64,000 nt of DNA, taken from Edaphochlamys debaryana. Lineage: Eukaryota > Chlorophyta > Chlorophyceae > Chlamydomonadales. The DNA is taken from contig JAEHOE010000076.1 of assembly GCA_016858145.1 (NCBI GenBank), positions 372,001-436,000 of the forward strand, read 5' to 3'. Positions 63,359 to 64,000 of the stretch are shown in pieces (the stretch's first letter is position 1; each line of letters opens with the position of its first letter). The translations under genes were made by a program, and so were the position numbers. Under the pieces are notes generated by a model. It was not told the DNA's origin. It was given only the letters and a program-made list of their open reading frames with translations, and did not search any database.

Positions 63359-64000
63359 ATGGCCCTCCACATGAAGCAGCAGCGCCTGGCCGCCCGTGCC
63401 TCTGGCCGTCAGGCCTGGTGAGCATGGAGGAGCAGCTTGGGCCAGCTTTGGTGGGGTGTTGCCACTTGTGTCGGCCATCTGCTTGCCGAAGCCGTTCGGA
63501 ACCGACTTGCACTGTCGCTCGCTCAATACGCCGGCGACACCCGCACTCCTGCCTCGTGCTGACATGATGTCGGTGTCGCGCTTGCGGCCCACAGCCCCGC
63601 CGTGGTCAAGGCCGGCCGTCGCTGCGCGGTCAAGGTGCAGGCGACCGCCGCCCCCAACGACCTGAACGCGGGCCTGGGCTTCGAGCAGATGCGCGACGGC
63701 ATCAAGGTGGCGGCTAAGGAGAGCATCCTCACGCCCCGCTTCTACACCACCGGTGAGCGCTCGGGCCTGTCCTGGACCCGGGGGCGTGCCTGGGTGGGGG
63801 GAGGCCGAGAAGCGGGTGGCAAGGGCGGGGACACGTCATCATGCAGCCGAGAGGGGGGGGGGCGTGCCTGGGGCCCTCTGCCCCCCCTCCTGACCGCACC
63901 GCAACCTGCTCCAGCCAATGCGCGTGCACCTCAAGCCCCATGGTGCCGGTCCCCTGGCTCGTGCCTGACGCATACTCTCCCTGCCCTCCCCTTTGTGCCC
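63359..64000 (+). CDS. CRD1: Mg-protoporphyrin IX monomethyl ester cyclase, second copy, 3' end beyond window
   Basis: Exons 63359-63417 and 63595-63752 match the first two exons of the copy at 57869. Asn-15 is Ser here and other changes are few and mostly synonymous. Donor sites are intact. The window ends in the second intron, which differs from copy 1 by substitutions and a deletion of a few tens of bases. Nothing visible is broken, so a second functional gene is plausible, comparable to the CRD1/CTH1 pair of Chlamydomonas; whether the rest is intact cannot be seen. Confidence 0.88.

Overview
The window looks like nuclear DNA of a very GC-rich green alga, most likely a chlorophyte. Genes are split by many short introns that start GTGNGGG and end in long C-rich tracts before CAG. 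The 3' ends of three retroelement copies carry TGTAA, the green-algal poly(A) signal. A chlorophyll-biosynthesis gene (Mg-protoporphyrin ester cyclase) and a plant-type TPLATE-complex subunit are present. I cannot name the species. All gene models were spliced by eye from donor/acceptor sites, reading phase and protein-family similarity.

Layout, left to right: a FIST-domain protein (-, runs off the left edge); a LINE-like fragment; a ~1,700-residue coiled-coil protein of unknown function (+); gluconokinase (-); a mitochondrial BolA-like protein (-) divergent from a CDKC/CDK9-type kinase with a PITAIRE helix (+); a frameshifted Ala-rich coiled-coil gene (+); a second LINE fragment; an erythromycin-esterase-family gene with a frameshift at its active-site motif (-); a DUF1826 gene with a 21-bp minisatellite in an intron (-); two tandem alpha/beta hydrolases sharing one almost identical exon (+); a third, longest LINE fragment; a CPSF6-like RRM protein (+); a short-chain dehydrogenase (-); a Raf-like kinase with a 7-nt microexon (-); the TPLATE-complex large subunit TASH3/TSAUCER with two SH3 domains (+); and the cyclase gene CRD1 (+).

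The right end is a tandem duplication with a ~5.8 kb period. The last exons of TASH3, the spacer and CRD1 recur from 61,677. The second TASH3 tail is a broken remnant. The second CRD1 is intact as far as visible, but the window ends in its second intron. Both CRD1 promoters carry the same cluster of four GTAC cores, the core of copper-response elements known from the Chlamydomonas CRD1/CTH1 pair.

The genes form no operon. They are ordinary eukaryotic neighbours covering transcription and RNA processing (CDKC, CPSF6-like), endocytosis (TASH3), Fe-S maturation (BolA), sugar-acid metabolism (gluconokinase) and chlorophyll synthesis (CRD1). The most notable points are the CRD1 duplication, the hydrolase gene-conversion tract, the microexon, the esterase frameshift, the truncated LINE family and a 323-bp duplicated element with a 69-codon ORF.
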